Assembly: GCF_900187305.1 (NCBI RefSeq)
Contig: NZ_LT906434.1
Location: 1,178,001-1,242,000, forward strand
Direction: 5' to 3'
DNA length: 64,000 nucleotides
DNA from: Neisseria zoodegmatis
Lineage (GTDB): Bacteria; Pseudomonadota; Gammaproteobacteria; Burkholderiales; Neisseriaceae
Notes under the pieces: generated by a model
Seen by the model: the letters and a program-made list of their open reading frames with translations, nothing else
What the model was told of the DNA's origin: nothing
Databases searched by the model: none
Shown: in pieces, positions 35,551 to 44,595 of the stretch
Layout of the letters: each line of letters begins with the position of its first letter
How positions within the stretch are numbered: the first letter of the stretch is position 1
Translations under genes and position numbers: made by a program

Positions 35551-36678
35551 TTAATCGCGTACATAAACGACTTCTACGTCGTAGTCGTCATCATCCCAAT
35601 CATCATCGTCGTCTTTGTCTTTGCCGACGCGCTCCAGCCATTCTTCTTCATGGCTCAAAGAGGAATCCAAACCCGCTTCCAAACGCAACACCGACAGCAA
35701 ATGGTACATATCTTTGGGTATCGGCGCTTCGAATGACACGGTTTCGCCGCTCACGGGGTGTTCGAAGCTCAAACGGTAGGCATGAAGCGCCTGCCGACCC
35801 AGTCCTTTTACGGCTTCTTTCACGGCATCCGAACAAGTGTGGCGCGGGTTGCCGTAGACGGGATCGCCGGCCAAAGGGTGGTTGGCTTCGCGCATGTGGA
35901 CACGGATTTGATGGGTGCGGCCGGTTTCGAGTTTGCATTCTATGTAGCTGTGAGCAAGATAGCGCTCCAGCACTTTAACGTGGGTTACGGCGGGTTTGCC
36001 GCCGAACTTCACCACGGCCATTTTCAAGCGGTTGTGCGGATCGCGCCCGATTAAGGTGTCGATTTTGCCGTCAAAAGGCACGATGCCGTTGGCCACGGCG
36101 CGGTAAATCCGGCTTACCGTGCGCGCTTGCAGCTGCTGAACCAAAGCATTTTGCGCGGGCAGGGTTTTGGCAACGACCATCAAGCCGCTGGTGTCTTTGT
36201 CCAAACGGTGCACAATGCCCGCGCGCGGGATTTGGCTCAGCTCCGGGCAGTGGGCGAGCAGGCCGTTGAGCAGCGTGCCCGTCCAGTTGCCCGCCGCAGG
36301 GTGAACCACCAAACCGGCGGGTTTGTTGAGAACGATCACTGTGTCGTCTTCATAAATAATGTCGAGATCCATCACTTCGGGCGTGAAGGCGAGGTTTTCT
36401 TCACTGGGGCGCACCGCTACTGCAATATATTCGCCGCCTATCATTTTGTCTTTGGGCTGCGCCGTTTTTTCGTTTACCGTAACCGCTCCTTCTTTTATCC
36501 AAGAAGTCAGACGGCTGCGCGAATAATCGGGCAGCAGCTTGGCCAGCACGGCATCCAAACGCATACCCGCCAAATCGAGCGGAACGGTTAAATTAATGCA
36601 AGTTTCTGCATCGGGGGCTGCCGCAAATTCCAAATCATCGTTATAATCGGCTTCATTTTCAAAGGAAGTGTTCTGCAT
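35551..36678 (-). CDS. rluD: 23S rRNA pseudouridine synthase RluD
   Basis: Cytoplasmic enzyme that makes pseudouridines 1911, 1915 and 1917 in helix 69 of 23S rRNA. The 375 residues hold an S4 domain (about 40-90, MRLDAVLAKLLPDYSRSRL) and the catalytic domain with HRLDKDTSGL (the catalytic aspartate) and GRTHQIRVH. The tail is unusual: a run of about ten aspartates in DKDDDDDWDDDDYD. The start at 36678 overlaps the bamD start on the other strand (CATG); a longer frame has no support. Confidence 0.93.
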   Translation of the reverse strand: MQNTSFENEADYNDDLEFAAAPDAETCINLTVPLDLAGMRLDAVLAKLLPDYSRSRLTSWIKEGAVTVNEKTAQPKDKMIGGEYIAVAVRPSEENLAFTPEVMDLDIIYEDDTVIVLNKPAGLVVHPAAGNWTGTLLNGLLAHCPELSQIPRAGIVHRLDKDTSGLMVVAKTLPAQNALVQQLQARTVSRIYRAVANGIVPFDGKIDTLIGRDPHNRLKMAVVKFGGKPAVTHVKVLERYLAHSYIECKLETGRTHQIRVHMREANHPLAGDPVYGNPRHTCSDAVKEAVKGLGRQALHAYRLSFEHPVSGETVSFEAPIPKDMYHLLSVLRLEAGLDSSLSHEEEWLERVGKDKDDDDDWDDDDYDVEVVYVRD

Positions 36679-37483
36679 GAAAAAAATTCTTTTAGTTATT
36701 TCATTGGGTTTGGCTTTGGGCGGCTGTGCCGGCACCAAAGGCACGATTGATAAAGACGCGCAAATCACTCAGGATTGGTCGGTTGAAAAACTGTATGCTG
36801 AGGCTCACGACGAGTTAAACAGCAGCAATTATACGCGAGCGATTAAGTTATACGAAATTTTGGAATCGCGCTTCCCCAACGGCCGCTACGCCCAACAATC
36901 CCAGCTCGACACGGCCTACGCTTATTATAAAGACGACGAACCTGAAAAAGCTTTAGCCGCTATCGAACGCTTCCAACGCAACCACCCCCAACATCCGAAT
37001 ATGGACTATGCCTTATATCTCAAAGGCTTGGTTCTGTTTAACGAAGACCAGTCGTTTTTAAACAAACTGGCTTCACAAGACTGGTCAGACCGCGACCCCA
37101 AAGCAAACCGCGATGCTTACCAAGCGTTTTCCCAGCTGATCGAACGCTATCCCGACAGCAAATACGCCGCCGATGCCAGCGAACGCATGGCTAAATTGGT
37201 AGATGCTTTGGGCGGCAATGAAATCGCCGTTGCGCGTTACTACATGAAACGCGGCGCTTATTTGGCTGCGGCCAACCGCGCCCAAAAAATCGTCGAACGC
37301 TATCAAAACACCCGTTTCGTGGAAGAGGCTTTGGCCATTATGGAATCTTCTTACCGCAAAATGAACAAACCGCAACTTGCCGACGACACCCGCCGCATTT
37401 TGGCGCAAAACTTCCCCAACAGCCCTTATCTGAACAAATCATGGTCGGATAACAACATTCCGTGGTGGCGCTATTGGAAGTAA
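36677..37483 (+). CDS. bamD: outer membrane assembly lipoprotein BamD (ComL)
   Basis: Periplasmic lipoprotein of the BAM complex that inserts outer-membrane proteins, known as ComL in gonococci. The 268-residue precursor has a lipobox GLALGGC with Cys17 and five TPR-like repeats (LYAEAHDELNSSNYTRAIKLYEILESRFP, QSQLDTAYAYYKD and later units). AAAGGA stands before the ATG and lies inside rluD. Its ATG and that of rluD share two base pairs, so promoters lie inside the opposite genes. Confidence 0.96.
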   Translation: MKKILLVISLGLALGGCAGTKGTIDKDAQITQDWSVEKLYAEAHDELNSSNYTRAIKLYEILESRFPNGRYAQQSQLDTAYAYYKDDEPEKALAAIERFQRNHPQHPNMDYALYLKGLVLFNEDQSFLNKLASQDWSDRDPKANRDAYQAFSQLIERYPDSKYAADASERMAKLVDALGGNEIAVARYYMKRGAYLAAANRAQKIVERYQNTRFVEEALAIMESSYRKMNKPQLADDTRRILAQNFPNSPYLNKSWSDNNIPWWRYWK

Positions 37484-37512
37484 GTTTTCCATCTAATGCT
37501 TAGGATATGAAG

Positions 37513-37552
37513 AGGCCGTCTGAAAAATCAGTGTGATGATTTCAGACGGCCT
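37513..37552. terminator. inverted DUS pair behind bamD
   Basis: DUS at 37513-37524 and complement at 37541-37552; a further DUS complement follows near 37580. Confidence 0.7.
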
Positions 37553-37664
37553 TACCGTATCCGCTTGCCTTTATGGTTTTTCAGACGGCCTCAAGCGTTT
37601 CGGCGCATATCACTTTGCTATACAATAGCCGACTTATCTTTTTCCCTGAGCACTTGTAAATATC

Positions 37665-38378
37665 ATGACCACATCTGTTATCGAACACGTTCAAGCCATT
37701 GCTTTTGATTTGGACGGTACACTTTGCGATTCCGTGCCCGACCTTGCCGCCGCAGCCAATGCCACCCGCGAACACATGGGTTTGCCGCCGCTGCCTGTTG
37801 AAGTGGTGGAAAGCTATGTAGGCGACGGCTTGGCAAACCTTGTTCACCGGGTACTGACAGATAGCCGCGACGGAATGGCGAAGCAGGAAGAATGGGAAAA
37901 AGCGTTTACTTTTTACATCCGCTATTACCGCGACCATTTAAGCGACCATACCCGCGCGTATCCGGAAACCGAGGCCGGGCTGGGTTTGCTCAAAACTTTA
38001 GGTATTCCGTTAGTGGTTATTACCAATAAAAACGAAATTCTGGCGGCAGAGTTGCTGAAACAGCTTGGCCTTGCCGATTATTTCAGCCTGATCTTAGGCG
38101 GCGACAGCTTGCCCGAGAAAAAACCCAGCCCCATGCCTTTGCTGCATGCCGCCGAAGTGCTCAACATTGACCCGGCCAATATGATGATGGTGGGCGATTC
38201 GCAGAATGATATTCTGGCCGCCAAAGCGGCGGGCTGCTTGAGTGTGGGCGTTACGTTTGGCTACGGCGATATGACCATGCTGTCGCAAGAAGCTGCCACC
38301 AAGCCCGACTGGATTATCGGCTCGCTGCCTGAAATTTTTGAAAACCTGCAACCGCAGAAAGAACAAGAAGAAGCATAA
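37665..38378 (+). CDS. gph: phosphoglycolate phosphatase
   Basis: HAD-family phosphatase that removes 2-phosphoglycolate, a product of oxidative DNA damage repair. The 237-residue protein has motif I FDLDGTLCDS (nucleophile and acid aspartates), motif II VITNK, the motif III lysine in LPEKKPSP and motif IV MVGDSQND. The cap domain lies between motifs I and II. Neighbour recX follows on the same strand across a DUS pair. Confidence 0.93.
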   Translation: MTTSVIEHVQAIAFDLDGTLCDSVPDLAAAANATREHMGLPPLPVEVVESYVGDGLANLVHRVLTDSRDGMAKQEEWEKAFTFYIRYYRDHLSDHTRAYPETEAGLGLLKTLGIPLVVITNKNEILAAELLKQLGLADYFSLILGGDSLPEKKPSPMPLLHAAEVLNIDPANMMMVGDSQNDILAAKAAGCLSVGVTFGYGDMTMLSQEAATKPDWIIGSLPEIFENLQPQKEQEEA

Positions 38379-38383
38379 TACTG

Positions 38384-38412
38384 AGGCCGTCTGAAAACTG
38401 TTCAGACGGCCT
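38384..38412. terminator. inverted DUS pair behind gph
   Basis: DUS arms at 38384-38395 and 38401-38412 with a 5-base loop. Confidence 0.75.
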
Positions 38413-38444
38413 CATCCGTATATTCCCGTTTCCCACGAAACACG

Positions 38445-38900
38445 ATGCCGATGAAACCGCAAAAATCCCTACGCGCCCGAGCTTTAGATATACTTGCGCG
38501 ACAAGAAATCAGTCGCGCCGAACTCAAGCGCAAGCTTGCGCCGTATGCCGAGCATGAAGACGAGTTGGACGAGCTTTTGGACGAATTTGCCGATCGCCAT
38601 TGGCAATCAGACCAACGCTTTGCAGAAGCCTATATCCACAGCAAAAGCAGACAACACGGTACACTGCGTTTGAAACAAGCATTGCAAGCCAAAGGCGTGG
38701 ATGAAGAAACCGTGCGTGAATTTCTGCCTTCGCGCGAAAGCGAGTTGGATACCGCAATGGCTGTGTTAAAGAAGAAATTCAAACAACCTGCCGCAGATAT
38801 GAAAGAAAAACAAAAGCAGATCCGTTTCCTCGCTTATCGGGGTTTTGATATGGATACGATTCAGACGGCCTTGAAAAACTGCCGTTATGACGATGAATAA
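38445..38900 (+). CDS. recX: recombination regulatory protein RecX
   Basis: A 151-residue all-helical modulator of RecA filaments; in gonococci RecX supports recombination and transformation. The three-helix repeats are visible: RARALDILARQEISRAELKRKL, LLDEFADRHWQSDQRFAEAYI and RFLAYRGFDMDTIQTAL. ATG two codons in (MKPQ) is an alternative start. recA is not in the window. Its stop is followed by a non-DUS stem-loop. Confidence 0.93.
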   Translation: MPMKPQKSLRARALDILARQEISRAELKRKLAPYAEHEDELDELLDEFADRHWQSDQRFAEAYIHSKSRQHGTLRLKQALQAKGVDEETVREFLPSRESELDTAMAVLKKKFKQPAADMKEKQKQIRFLAYRGFDMDTIQTALKNCRYDDE

Positions 38901-38943
38901 AAAAACCTTTGCCAACCCGAGATAGAGTTATGCAAAGGTTTTA
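38901..38943. terminator. stem-loop AAAACCTTTGC behind recX
   Basis: AAAAACCTTTGC pairs with GCAAAGGTTTT across about 18 bases; the arms recall the MITE ends (CCTTTGCAAA), so it may be a remnant of one. Confidence 0.55.
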
Positions 38944-38996
38944 ATGCCTGTTTCCCTGCTTGAAACATAAGCGGGGAAACAGGTTTTTTATTTCCG

Positions 38997-40103
38997 TTAA
39001 CCGTAACGGCGTTGGAACTCTTTCATAAAGTCAATCAGTGCTTCCACGCCTTGCAGGGTCATGGCGTTGTAGATGCTGGCGCGCATACCGCCCATCGATT
39101 TATAGCCGCGCAGCAGTTGCAGGCCGCGGGTGGTGGATTCTTGGGCGAAGAGTTCGTCTAAATCTTTATCGCCGGTGGTAAAGATGACATTCATTTTAGA
39201 GCGTGCGCCGGGATGGACATTGTTGATATAGAAGCCGCCGCTGTTGTCGATGGCTTCGTAAAGCGTTTTGGCTTTCAATGTGTTGATGGTTTCCATCTGT
39301 GCCACGCCGCCTTGCGATTGCAGCCAGCGGAACACCAGCCCGGAAATATAAATCGGATAAGTGGCCGGCGTGTTGTACATGCCTTGTTTTTCAATGTGCG
39401 ATTTGTAGTTCCACACATCAGGAATGCGGTCGGAGCAACGTTCCAGCAGGTCTTCGCGGATAATCACGATGGTGGCGCCGGAAGGACCGATATTTTTTTG
39501 CGCACCCGCATAAATCACGCCGAAATCGCTGACATTGATTTTGCGCGACAAAATCTCGCTCGACATATCGCAAATCAAAGGCGGCATGCCGTCATCCAGC
39601 TTCGGCACTTCGCGGTATTGCAGGCCGTGCACGGTTTCGTTGATTACAAAGTGTACGAAGGCGGAATTTTTATCGATGTCCCAAGAATTAACCGGGGGCA
39701 GGTTGGTGTAGTTGAAGAGCTTGCCGCCGTCGGCCGCCAAATGGATTTCGGCGTCGGAAAGTTTGCCCATTTGAGAGTGGGCAATTGCCGACCAGTTGCC
39801 GGTTACCACAGAATCAACGCGCTTGAAGCCGTTGGCAAAGTTCATGACCACCATATTGAATTGCGAGCTTGCGCCGCCTTGTAAAAACAGTACCTTATAG
39901 TTATCCGGAATGTCCATCAGCTGGCGCAAATCCTGCTCGGCATGATAAAGGATGCTCATGAATACGTCGGAGCGGTGGCTCATGGTCATTACAGAAAAGC
40001 CCGTTCCGTTGTAGTCAAACATCTCGCTTTGAGCGGTGCGCAATACGGATTCGGGCAGGATGGCGGGGCCGGCTGAGAAATTGTAAATCGGTGTGGGTAG
40101 CAT
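38997..40103 (-). CDS. serC: phosphoserine aminotransferase
   Basis: PLP enzyme converting 3-phosphohydroxypyruvate to phosphoserine, also used in pyridoxal phosphate synthesis. The 368 residues begin YNFSAGPAILPESVL and hold GGASSQFNMV and the cofactor lysine in YAGAQKNIGPSG. The start at 40103 follows AAAGG; nine upstream codons in the frame are not needed. Length matches the family. Confidence 0.96.
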   Translation of the reverse strand: MLPTPIYNFSAGPAILPESVLRTAQSEMFDYNGTGFSVMTMSHRSDVFMSILYHAEQDLRQLMDIPDNYKVLFLQGGASSQFNMVVMNFANGFKRVDSVVTGNWSAIAHSQMGKLSDAEIHLAADGGKLFNYTNLPPVNSWDIDKNSAFVHFVINETVHGLQYREVPKLDDGMPPLICDMSSEILSRKINVSDFGVIYAGAQKNIGPSGATIVIIREDLLERCSDRIPDVWNYKSHIEKQGMYNTPATYPIYISGLVFRWLQSQGGVAQMETINTLKAKTLYEAIDNSGGFYINNVHPGARSKMNVIFTTGDKDLDELFAQESTTRGLQLLRGYKSMGGMRASIYNAMTLQGVEALIDFMKEFQRRYG

Positions 40104-40413
40104 GGTGGTTGTGCCTTTTAATCGAAACAAACCCTGTTGAAGGGCGGTGTTGTTTGAAAAACATACATAAGTTAACGCTGGATTCTAGACCCGGTACATG
40201 CTTTCCGCAAGGTGGAAAAGCATATTTTTGAGCATATTTTTCAGACGGCCTGATAGTGGATGTTTTTAATAAAAGTTGATTTTATGTTGATTAAAAGGTT
40301 TTATATCTAAATTAGTGATATAATTTAGTGAAACAACCTGATTTGTTTCAGATGGCTATGTTTTCCCCATGTTGGGGTTTCCGGCAAAAATACACCCTTG
40401 TTAACTTTGAAAT
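40104..40413. other. intergenic region between tatD and serC
   Basis: 310 bases, AT-rich in the right half. It holds a small stem (GCTTTCC...GGAAAAGC near 40200) and a single DUS complement near 40242. No gene seen; probably the serC promoter region. Confidence 0.5.
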
Positions 40414-41187
40414 TCATGAATATCTTAACTTGGCCAGCAGGCGGTCGACGTTTTCCTCGGTTTGCCTTGCGACTTCTTCCACGCTGATGTCGCGCAGGCT
40501 TGCCGTGATTTCAGCGATTTCACGTACATTGGCCGGTGTGTTGACGGCGTTTTTCAGCATGAACGGGCTGTCGGTTTCCAAAACGATGCTTTCCAAAGGC
40601 AGCTTGGCGGCGGCTTCACGGGCTTTTCTTGCAGTGGGATTTAACAGCAACGAGCCGATGCCGATGCTGAAGCCTGCCCGAATCAGCATGTGCGCTTCTT
40701 CCAAACTTCCTGAAAAGGCGTGGGCAATACCGCCTTGGGTAAAGCGGGATTGTTTGACGGCCTCAACCACGGCGGCGGTCGCTTTAAGATTGTGGATAAT
40801 CACGGGGCGGCGGAGTTTTTCTGCCAAGGCGAGTTGGCGGAGAAAACAGGTTTTTTGGATGTGTTTTTGGGCTTCGGTTTGGTTTTTATCGTAAAAATCC
40901 AAGCCGATTTCACCTACCCAAGCGCGCGGATGTTGGAGGAGTAGGGTTTCGAGTTCGGCAAAATCCTCTTCGGCTGCCGATTCGGCAAACCACGGATGAA
41001 TGCCCAGCCCGATGTGTATGGTTTCGGCACGTTCTAAAGCCAGCACATCTTGAAAATCAGCACGTTGTGTGGCGGGCACGATAAAGCGGCGCACACCGGC
41101 CGTTACCGCTTCTGTGATCACGTCAGGCAAGCAATGGCGGAATGCGGCATCGGCAAGATGGCAATGGGTGTCGGTGAGTGAAATCAT
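40414..41187 (-). CDS. TatD-family metal-dependent hydrolase
   Basis: A 257-residue TIM-barrel hydrolase of the TatD DNase group. Metal-binding motifs are DTHCHL at the N-terminus, GEIGLDFY in the middle, and ETDSPFM near the C-terminus. Relatives act as 3'-5' exonucleases on damaged DNA or RNA. It might be TatD or YcfH/YjjV type; the sequence alone does not settle which. Divergent from an RDD gene. Confidence 0.88.
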   Translation of the reverse strand: MISLTDTHCHLADAAFRHCLPDVITEAVTAGVRRFIVPATQRADFQDVLALERAETIHIGLGIHPWFAESAAEEDFAELETLLLQHPRAWVGEIGLDFYDKNQTEAQKHIQKTCFLRQLALAEKLRRPVIIHNLKATAAVVEAVKQSRFTQGGIAHAFSGSLEEAHMLIRAGFSIGIGSLLLNPTARKAREAAAKLPLESIVLETDSPFMLKNAVNTPANVREIAEITASLRDISVEEVARQTEENVDRLLAKLRYS

Positions 41188-41293
41188 GTCAAACGTCTTT
41201 CAAGTAGCGCGGAAAGCTTGGCGGATAAGGCAATAGGCTTGACCTTTTTCTTTCGTTATAATGCGGCGTTATCCGTTTTGAGGCGCATACATT

Positions 41294-41812
41294 ATGCACC
41301 ATTTTCCTACTGTTTCTTTCAAACGCCGCTTCGCAGCCTTGCTCTACGAAGCTTTGCTTGTCGGCGCAGTCAGCATGGGTGCAGCTTTGCTGGCCGGTAT
41401 GACGGCGATGCTGCTGAATCCCGTATCTAATTTATTATCGAGCTTAACCGCGACGCTCATTCTGCTGGCGGTTTGGTGGCTGTATTTCAAGGCAAACTGG
41501 CATAAAAAAAGCCAAACGCTGCCAATGCGCGTATGGAAAATCGGTTTGGTTAATGCCGCAGGCGAGCGGCCGCCGCTGCCTCAGTTGCGTTTGCGCTTTA
41601 TGTGGGCATGCGTTTTTATCGTTTTTGTGCCGATGCTGGCTTATGCGGCTTTACGCCATCTGAACGGCATTCCGCCTAAGCCTGCTTTCGGCGTTGCCCT
41701 GATCTGGTGGATTTTGCCGTGGGGCTTTGCTTTTCTGAATCCCGACCGTCAGTTTTTATATGACTTCCTTGCCGGAACGAGATTGGTAGATGTCAATAAA
41801 AAAGCATCTTAA
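41294..41812 (+). CDS. RDD family membrane protein
   Basis: A 172-residue integral membrane protein. FKRRFAALLYEALL at the N-terminus and FLAGTRLVDV near the C-terminus fit the RDD pattern, with three to four hydrophobic helices. Some relatives are Na+/H+ antiporters, most are uncharacterised. A single DUS complement lies after it near 41840. Confidence 0.82.
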   Translation: MHHFPTVSFKRRFAALLYEALLVGAVSMGAALLAGMTAMLLNPVSNLLSSLTATLILLAVWWLYFKANWHKKSQTLPMRVWKIGLVNAAGERPPLPQLRLRFMWACVFIVFVPMLAYAALRHLNGIPPKPAFGVALIWWILPWGFAFLNPDRQFLYDFLAGTRLVDVNKKAS

Positions 41813-41988
41813 ACAAACACACCGATGCCGCTATGAATTTTCAGACGGCCTCATTTTAGATTGCCGTTGGTTTGAACCGTTTTTCATCTGAGAAGGCAGA
41901 ATAGTCTGCACGGCAAACTAAAAAGTGCCTAATTAATTTAGGTTATAATCCATTTCCATTTTTTAACGCATTATATTTTTTACACACC

Positions 41989-43407
41989 ATGTCTAATTTA
42001 TCTTCTACCGGCAACCAGTTACTCGAAAGTACCGGTATCGCTGATTTCTTCTCGGGCTTGTTTGCCCGCCAGCAGTTTGCTTCACAATTATTGGAGCGTA
42101 GTTTCAACAATCCCGAAGGATGGCTGGAATTGGGCGTGGTGGCCGCAATCATGGCGGTAACGTTTTGGCTGTCGTCTTATTGGATTAAAAAGCATCCGGT
42201 TCAGGAATCAAACCGTTGGGGTTTCGCCCGGCATATTACACAGCGCATTCTGTGGCCTATTCTGATGCTGATTTCTGCCGTAGTGGCCTTGTATTTTTGG
42301 AATCTGAACGACAATAACGCTTTGTGGCTCCAGCTTTTGGCAATGGCATCGCGCTGGATGATTCTTATCCGCTTTGCATTGGCTGTGGTTCATGCCGCAT
42401 TGCCGACGAGCAAATTTACCGATTGGCTGGAACGCTTTCTTTCCGGCTTTCTGTGGTTTGCTTTTGTGCTGTGGGTGTCGGGTATAGACGACATTATTAT
42501 CAACGGCATGAAGTCGCTTGAGTTTCCGATAGGCTCCGTCAAACTCAACCTGTTTACCGTCGTAACCGGCCTCTTGTGGGTTGTCGTTTTGATGGTCTTC
42601 GCTTTGTGGTTGGCCCGCTTTATCGACAACCGTTTGATGTCCAGCTCACGTCTTGACTTAAACCTGCGTATCGTTTTGTCGAAGGTAGTTAAAACGGTAA
42701 TGCTGGCCTTGTCGGTTTTGATTGCATTGCCCTTGGTCGGCATAGACTTGACCGTGCTTTCGGTATTCGGCGGTGCGTTGGGTGTCGGTATCGGTTTCGG
42801 TCTGCAAAAAGTGGCCAGTAACTATATCTCCGGTTTTATTATTTTGGGCGACCGCTCCATCCGCCCGGGTGACCGTTTGACGGTAAACGATTTCACCGGC
42901 TATGTAACCAAAATCACTTCCCGTTTTGTTGTGTTGTCGAATGCTTCAGGGTCGGAAGCGCTTATACCTAACGAAACATTTGTTACCTCTACCGTTATTA
43001 ACGAATCCTATACCAATGCTTCTTTGCGCCAAAGCCTGAATATTCAGGTGGCCTACAATACCGATTTAACTAAGGCATTGAGTATCTTGGAAGAAGTGGC
43101 AGCGGAACAAGATCGTGTGGATGCGTCTCCTCCTCCCAAAGCAGTTATTACCGGTTTCGGAGAAAACGGCATCGATTTGTCGATTGGTTTTTGGGTAAAA
43201 GACCCTGAAAACGGCTTTGTGGTGCTGTTCTCAAATATTTTCTATTCCGTTTGGAAGCGGTTTAACGCAGAAGGAATTGAATTTCCTTTCCCACAGCGTG
43301 AAGTGCGTATTTTGAATGAAGGTTTGGCGCCGGAAAATTTGGGTGTAGCCGCAAGCGTAGAAAAAAATCCAGATGAATCAGAGTCAACCACCAAGCATCA
43401 AGCATGA
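41989..43407 (+). CDS. MscS-family mechanosensitive channel
   Basis: A 472-residue membrane protein with four or five N-terminal helices and the conserved MscS pore helix and beta domain (GGALGVGIGFGLQKVASNYISGFIILGDRSIRPGD). This is longer than E. coli MscS (286) and closer to the larger channels. It would release solutes when the membrane stretches, together with MscL. nudB starts 8 bases past its stop, so the two are cotranscribed. Confidence 0.9.
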   Translation: MSNLSSTGNQLLESTGIADFFSGLFARQQFASQLLERSFNNPEGWLELGVVAAIMAVTFWLSSYWIKKHPVQESNRWGFARHITQRILWPILMLISAVVALYFWNLNDNNALWLQLLAMASRWMILIRFALAVVHAALPTSKFTDWLERFLSGFLWFAFVLWVSGIDDIIINGMKSLEFPIGSVKLNLFTVVTGLLWVVVLMVFALWLARFIDNRLMSSSRLDLNLRIVLSKVVKTVMLALSVLIALPLVGIDLTVLSVFGGALGVGIGFGLQKVASNYISGFIILGDRSIRPGDRLTVNDFTGYVTKITSRFVVLSNASGSEALIPNETFVTSTVINESYTNASLRQSLNIQVAYNTDLTKALSILEEVAAEQDRVDASPPPKAVITGFGENGIDLSIGFWVKDPENGFVVLFSNIFYSVWKRFNAEGIEFPFPQREVRILNEGLAPENLGVAASVEKNPDESESTTKHQA

Positions 43408-43414
43408 GGATGAT

Positions 43415-43864
43415 ATGTCTGTAAAACCTCTTAAGCAGCCCGTTTCGGTTTTGGTGGTGTTGCACGACGGCAACAATAATGTGTTGCTGATTGAACGCGC
43501 AGACCGAAAAAACTTTTGGCAGTCCGTAACGGGAAGTATTGAACCCGGCGAAGCACCAGAGGCGGCTGCTTTGAGAGAAGTTTTAGAGGAAACAGGCATT
43601 TATCTTTCAGACGGCCAGCTTGTAAACTGGTATGAAAGTAATGTGTATGAAATTTATGCCCATTGGCGCCACCGCTATCCGGAAGGCGTAACGCATAATA
43701 CCGAACACATATTTTCGGCGCAGATAGATTGCGCAACCCCTATTAAACTGTGCGATTCCGAGCATACTGCATTCGAATGGCTACCGTTAGCAGAAGCTGC
43801 AGAAAAGGTATTTTCGCCCTCAAATAAAGAGGCAATTTTGAATTTGCATAAGCATTTGTTTTAA
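43415..43864 (+). CDS. nudB: dihydroneopterin triphosphate diphosphatase (Nudix)
   Basis: A 149-residue Nudix hydrolase, the folate-pathway step that removes pyrophosphate from dihydroneopterin triphosphate. The Nudix box is complete (GSIEPGEAPEAAALREVLEETGI, with REVLEE in the catalytic helix) and HNTEHIFSAQI matches NudB. The ATG at 43415 has GAGGATG before it; an upstream start would overlap the channel gene. A DUS-like sequence is translated as LSDGQ within it. Confidence 0.88.
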   Translation: MSVKPLKQPVSVLVVLHDGNNNVLLIERADRKNFWQSVTGSIEPGEAPEAAALREVLEETGIYLSDGQLVNWYESNVYEIYAHWRHRYPEGVTHNTEHIFSAQIDCATPIKLCDSEHTAFEWLPLAEAAEKVFSPSNKEAILNLHKHLF

Positions 43865-43950
43865 TTTTAAATTTGTAGGATAATTTAAAGTAATGTAAAG
43901 TAAGGTATCGACTTGTTGCGAAAGAGGCCTGACTGCATTGGATAAAAAAT

Positions 43951-44454
43951 ATGAGCCAATACTTTACCTTATTTAATCTGCCTGCCGGTTTCGATATCGA
44001 TTCGGAAGCTCTTGAGCGCACTTACCGTGTGCTTGCTGCTCAATTTCATCCTGATAAATTTGCAGCGGCATCCGTATTTGAGCAAAAGCAGGCGGTGATG
44101 ATGGCTTCAACGCTTAACGAAGCTTACCGTGTGCTTAAAAATCCTATCGACCGCGCAGCCTATCTGCTCAAACAGCAGGGAATAGATGCCGATGCACCGG
44201 AGCATACCGCTTTTGCTCCTGAATTTTTGATGCAGCAAATGGAGTGGCGGGAAACTTTGGCAGAAGCCAGAGCAGAAAAAGATGATTCGGCACTGGATGA
44301 GCTTAAAAAAGAAATCGTTGCAGAGCAAAAGCAGCTTTATCTGCAGCTCAAAGATGATTTTGCAGCCAAGGCTTATGAGCACGCTGCCATGCAGGTAAGG
44401 CAAGGCCGCTTTTTAGACAAGATTATGCAAGAAATACAGGCTGCGATGCCCTAG
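43951..44454 (+). CDS. hscB: Fe-S cluster co-chaperone HscB
   Basis: J-type co-chaperone that delivers the IscU scaffold to HscA for iron-sulfur cluster transfer. The 167 residues contain the J-domain with HPDKF (about 33-37) and the C-terminal helical bundle that binds IscU (FLMQQMEWRETLAEAR). The rest of the isc operon is not in the window, so hscB is separated from it here. Confidence 0.95.
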   Translation: MSQYFTLFNLPAGFDIDSEALERTYRVLAAQFHPDKFAAASVFEQKQAVMMASTLNEAYRVLKNPIDRAAYLLKQQGIDADAPEHTAFAPEFLMQQMEWRETLAEARAEKDDSALDELKKEIVAEQKQLYLQLKDDFAAKAYEHAAMQVRQGRFLDKIMQEIQAAMP

Positions 44455-44595
44455 TTGATGCGATGAAAATACTTTGTTGTTTGAGATAACAGCCCTTAAA
44501 TGTATCGGCAGTTGCTTCACTTAAATAAAAGGGCGGTTAAAGATATTGAGAAATATCAATTTTTTGAGCACGTTAACTAAAATACAGTGAAAAAT

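Noticed and set aside
38901..38943. Fourth MITE copy behind recX
   Set aside because: Only the end-like bases CCTTTGC/GCAAAGG are shared; the interior is missing and no target duplication is visible.
40328..40894. 188-residue frame opposite tatD
   Set aside because: Antisense shadow of a clear TatD gene with conserved metal motifs.
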